This document shows, piece after piece, positions 62,358-64,000 of a stretch of DNA of 64,000 bases; positions within the stretch are counted from its first letter, which is position 1, and the number at the start of each line of letters is the position of its first letter. A program made the position numbers and the translations under genes. Origin of the DNA: Euplotes aediculatus (taxonomy: Eukaryota; Ciliophora; Spirotrichea; Euplotida; Euplotidae); assembly GCA_030463445.1 (NCBI GenBank), contig JAQGFW010008569.1:1-64000 (forward strand). Reading direction: 5' to 3'. The notes below the pieces were generated by a model. It had not been told where the DNA came from. It ran no database searches and saw only the letters and a program-made list of their open reading frames with translations.

Positions 62358-63455
62358 TTACAATAGTTTTAATAACTGATTCCCCCACTCATCAATAAAT
62401 CCATCAGGTTCTTCACTTAGCGTCCCATTCTTATCAACCTTTATTTGAGTAACTTTTGTAAACTGCTCTTTATCAGTAGTTATCTTGTCAAAATACATCA
62501 CATTCACTTTTATCTTGTCCACTAAGTTTTCTTTTACAGCTACTCTGATACCGTTTAATATATGGTCACTGTGAGTTTCAACAAAAAGCTGTGCTCCAAT
62601 ACTTGCAGCCAAGGAAATGAGTTTGCCTAATTCGGCTTGACCTCTTGGATGAATGTGTGACTCCGGATTTTCAATGACAATAATTTTTCCTTCTTCTGCT
62701 GTAAGCAGTGCCAATACAATTGGCAATACATAAGAAATACCAAAGCCTACATTTTTTGGACGGAAGGTGTTTGTCTTATCATTCAATAAGTCAAACTGGT
62801 AGTCTAAAATGACTCTATTTACTTCGATAATATATTTGGTACTCAATGAAACTCCAGGCGAGATTTCTTTCATCCAAGCATTTATCTGTGAAAGTAAATT
62901 TGTGGAAGTGGCTTTAGAATGTCTTAGTCTTTCGTTTACATCAAGTTCTTGTCCATAAACATTAATATAATAAGCTGCATATTCACCCAGTAAACCCAAT
63001 TGCTTTTTATCTGCAACTACAACGCTTGATGCTTCGTAAATATCCATTGGTCCAACTCTGTTAGCTGGTATGTATTGAAATAGACTTGTTTTCTTTCTGA
63101 AAAAAAGCATTTGGTCTTTAGTGTAACCATCGTCAGCGGTTAGTTTCTCCTTGTCTTTTTGATACCCGAATTTCCAAGAGTATTTTGGTTGTCCGTCAAA
63201 AGTTAATCCAAATACAATTTTTTCTTCTTCGGCATATTGATACAGTGCATCTCGCCCCTGCCCAATTTGAACCAAAATCCCATTCAAATCAATTACCCTT
63301 TCTTCTAGTTTATCGCTTTGCATTAGTAGGAGTAAAGTTTGAATAAATGAGCTTTTACCCATTCCATTTAACCCCATAAGCAGATTTAAGTTTGAAATAC
63401 TTACATCAGCCATTTTAATTGATTTGAAATTCTTTATTTCAATTTGTTTTATCAT
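62358..63455 (-). CDS. AAA ATPase (SMC/OLD-like), DUF3696-type
   Basis: 365 residues. The N-terminus IKQIEIKNFKSIKMADVSI is the usual OLD/RecF-type opening. Walker A is GLNGMGKSSFIQTLLLL. The signature region is near NVGFGISYVLPIVLALL, Walker B is KIIVIENPESHIHPRGQAELG, and the D-loop/switch follows with LFVETHSDHILNGIRVAV. The C-terminal ~60 residues (VNVMYFDKITTDKEQFTKVTQIKVDKNGTLSEEPDGF) fit DUF3696. No Toprim nuclease is present, unlike true OLD proteins, so the effector lies in a partner. It overlaps the DUF262-type gene by 4 bp and precedes the YoeB-like gene by 3 bp. Confidence 0.88.
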   Translation of the reverse strand: MIKQIEIKNFKSIKMADVSISNLNLLMGLNGMGKSSFIQTLLLLMQSDKLEERVIDLNGILVQIGQGRDALYQYAEEEKIVFGLTFDGQPKYSWKFGYQKDKEKLTADDGYTKDQMLFFRKKTSLFQYIPANRVGPMDIYEASSVVVADKKQLGLLGEYAAYYINVYGQELDVNERLRHSKATSTNLLSQINAWMKEISPGVSLSTKYIIEVNRVILDYQFDLLNDKTNTFRPKNVGFGISYVLPIVLALLTAEEGKIIVIENPESHIHPRGQAELGKLISLAASIGAQLFVETHSDHILNGIRVAVKENLVDKIKVNVMYFDKITTDKEQFTKVTQIKVDKNGTLSEEPDGFIDEWGNQLLKLL

Positions 63456-64000
63456 TGGCTTAACGTATTTTTAATAATTCCCTCAATTTTAGAGTAACGA
63501 TAACTTACACGCGTTTTGTCTCCTGTTGCTGATGTTATAGAAGCAACAAAAACTTCGTCAGAATTCATAAGACGTATAAAGTTTTCAAATAAGATATGCC
63601 TTTTATTGACTAATATTTCCCTTTCTTTGTCTGTTAACCTTGATAATTCAGCACTCCATACTTCAAAAAGAGCCTTATTAATCGGTCGTCTTCTTTCATT
63701 AAGGTCAAAAACTTTTCTAAAAGCCCAATCACCAAAAACTTTTTTCGCAAGTTTCATACTTGCGAAAAAACTTGATTTTATTTTTTCTCTTTCTATATTG
63801 GATAAAGTTTTTAATTCCCCCATTTTTAGATTCATGTAGGTATCTAAATCTGGTTTATATTCCGAAACGGGTTTAATTCTGAAGGCTAAAAACCTTGAGA
63901 TAAATTCTCTGTCTAACATCCTGTCAGGGTTTATTTTTCCTGTTACTTCTTGAAAATCTTTTGAATTAGCAAGTTCTTCAACAAATTTGGCAGGAATTCC
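63452..64000 (-). CDS. DUF262-type protein, C-terminal part (5' end outside window)
   Basis: The frame is open to the right edge: 27 more codons lie upstream of the internal Met at 63919 (GIPAKFVEELANSKDFQEVT...), so the true start is outside. The visible ~182 residues (LDREFISRFLAFRI, YKPDLDTYMNLKMGEL, FGDWAFRKVFDLNERRRPINKALFEVWSAELS) match the C-terminal helical half that follows the ParB-like DUF262 core in many restriction- and defence-linked proteins. The catalytic core should lie beyond the edge. It overlaps the ATPase gene by 4 bp. Confidence 0.75.
   Translation of the reverse strand, partial: GIPAKFVEELANSKDFQEVTGKINPDRMLDREFISRFLAFRIKPVSEYKPDLDTYMNLKMGELKTLSNIEREKIKSSFFASMKLAKKVFGDWAFRKVFDLNERRRPINKALFEVWSAELSRLTDKEREILVNKRHILFENFIRLMNSDEVFVASITSATGDKTRVSYRYSKIEGIIKNTLSQ

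Noticed and set aside
63452-63919. Complete 155-residue gene starting at the internal Met
   Set aside because: The frame stays open for 27 more codons to the window edge, and the visible part matches only the C-terminal half of DUF262 proteins.

Overview
The window comes from a Bacteroidota chromosome, most likely a Cytophagales-type environmental bacterium. The DNA is AT-rich. Promoter -7 boxes match the Bacteroidota form TAnnTTTG. There are type IX secretion (T9SS) type sorting tails, GEVED/LamG/ELWxxDGT giant surface proteins, NarL-type kinases carrying TPR-like sensor regions, and many small lipoproteins. The genus cannot be fixed from the sequence alone. I see no tRNA, rRNA, insertion sequence, prophage or CRISPR array.

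Layout. 1-13.8 kb (minus strand): a giant LamG/Ig surface protein cut by the left edge, then a two-gene operon (a GEVED/Ig protein and an ELWxxDGT protein) whose products end in the same ~68-residue tail closing in Gly-Cys-Asn. Just upstream are two DNA-binding-only mini-regulators (LuxR-type HTH and LytTR). Both surface-protein loci carry the same pair of 10-bp direct repeats at the same distance before the start codon. 13.9-20.8 kb: two NarL-type histidine kinase/response regulator pairs around the glycolytic gpmI gene. 21-23 kb: a PI-PLC-like protein. 23.2-29 kb: a four-gene minus-strand operon (lipoprotein, CHASE2 membrane protein, papain-like peptidase, TPR-caspase), divergent from a third response regulator/kinase pair at 29.1-31.7 kb.

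31.7-33.5 kb: an ArsR-led operon with two small membrane proteins, a methyltransferase and a periplasmic rhodanese, probably linked to reactive sulfur. 33.6-35.3 kb: an OmpA-like porin with thrombospondin type 3 repeats. 35.6-41.1 kb: a class V aminotransferase, a methyltransferase, a glycosidase-like beta-propeller protein, an MntA/HepT pair, a PhyH dioxygenase and a lipoprotein. 41.1-43.8 kb: a di-haem cytochrome c peroxidase and mannonate dehydratase. 44.1-49.5 kb: a T9SS-cargo-like protein, a DUF2911 protein, aspartate kinase, an Ntn acylase and a 40-residue membrane peptide.

49.7-54.2 kb: a lipoprotein, a lone Cas6, an SRPBCC and a DUF1801 protein, a WYL regulator flanked by short palindromic repeats, and a phytoene/squalene synthase. 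54.4-59.5 kb: a lipoprotein divergent from a membrane-tethered AraC regulator with a CBM9-like sensor domain, followed by a secreted S74-chaperone protein and a T9SS-exported PL1 pectate lyase; this looks like a small sense-and-degrade carbohydrate unit. 59.6-61.4 kb: a MarR regulator and a pirin, separated by a 208-bp palindromic MITE-like element. 61.5-64 kb: a tight three-gene operon of a DUF262-type protein (cut by the right edge), a DUF3696-like AAA ATPase, and a protein with a YoeB-like RNase C-terminus. This is the best candidate for an undescribed defence-type system.
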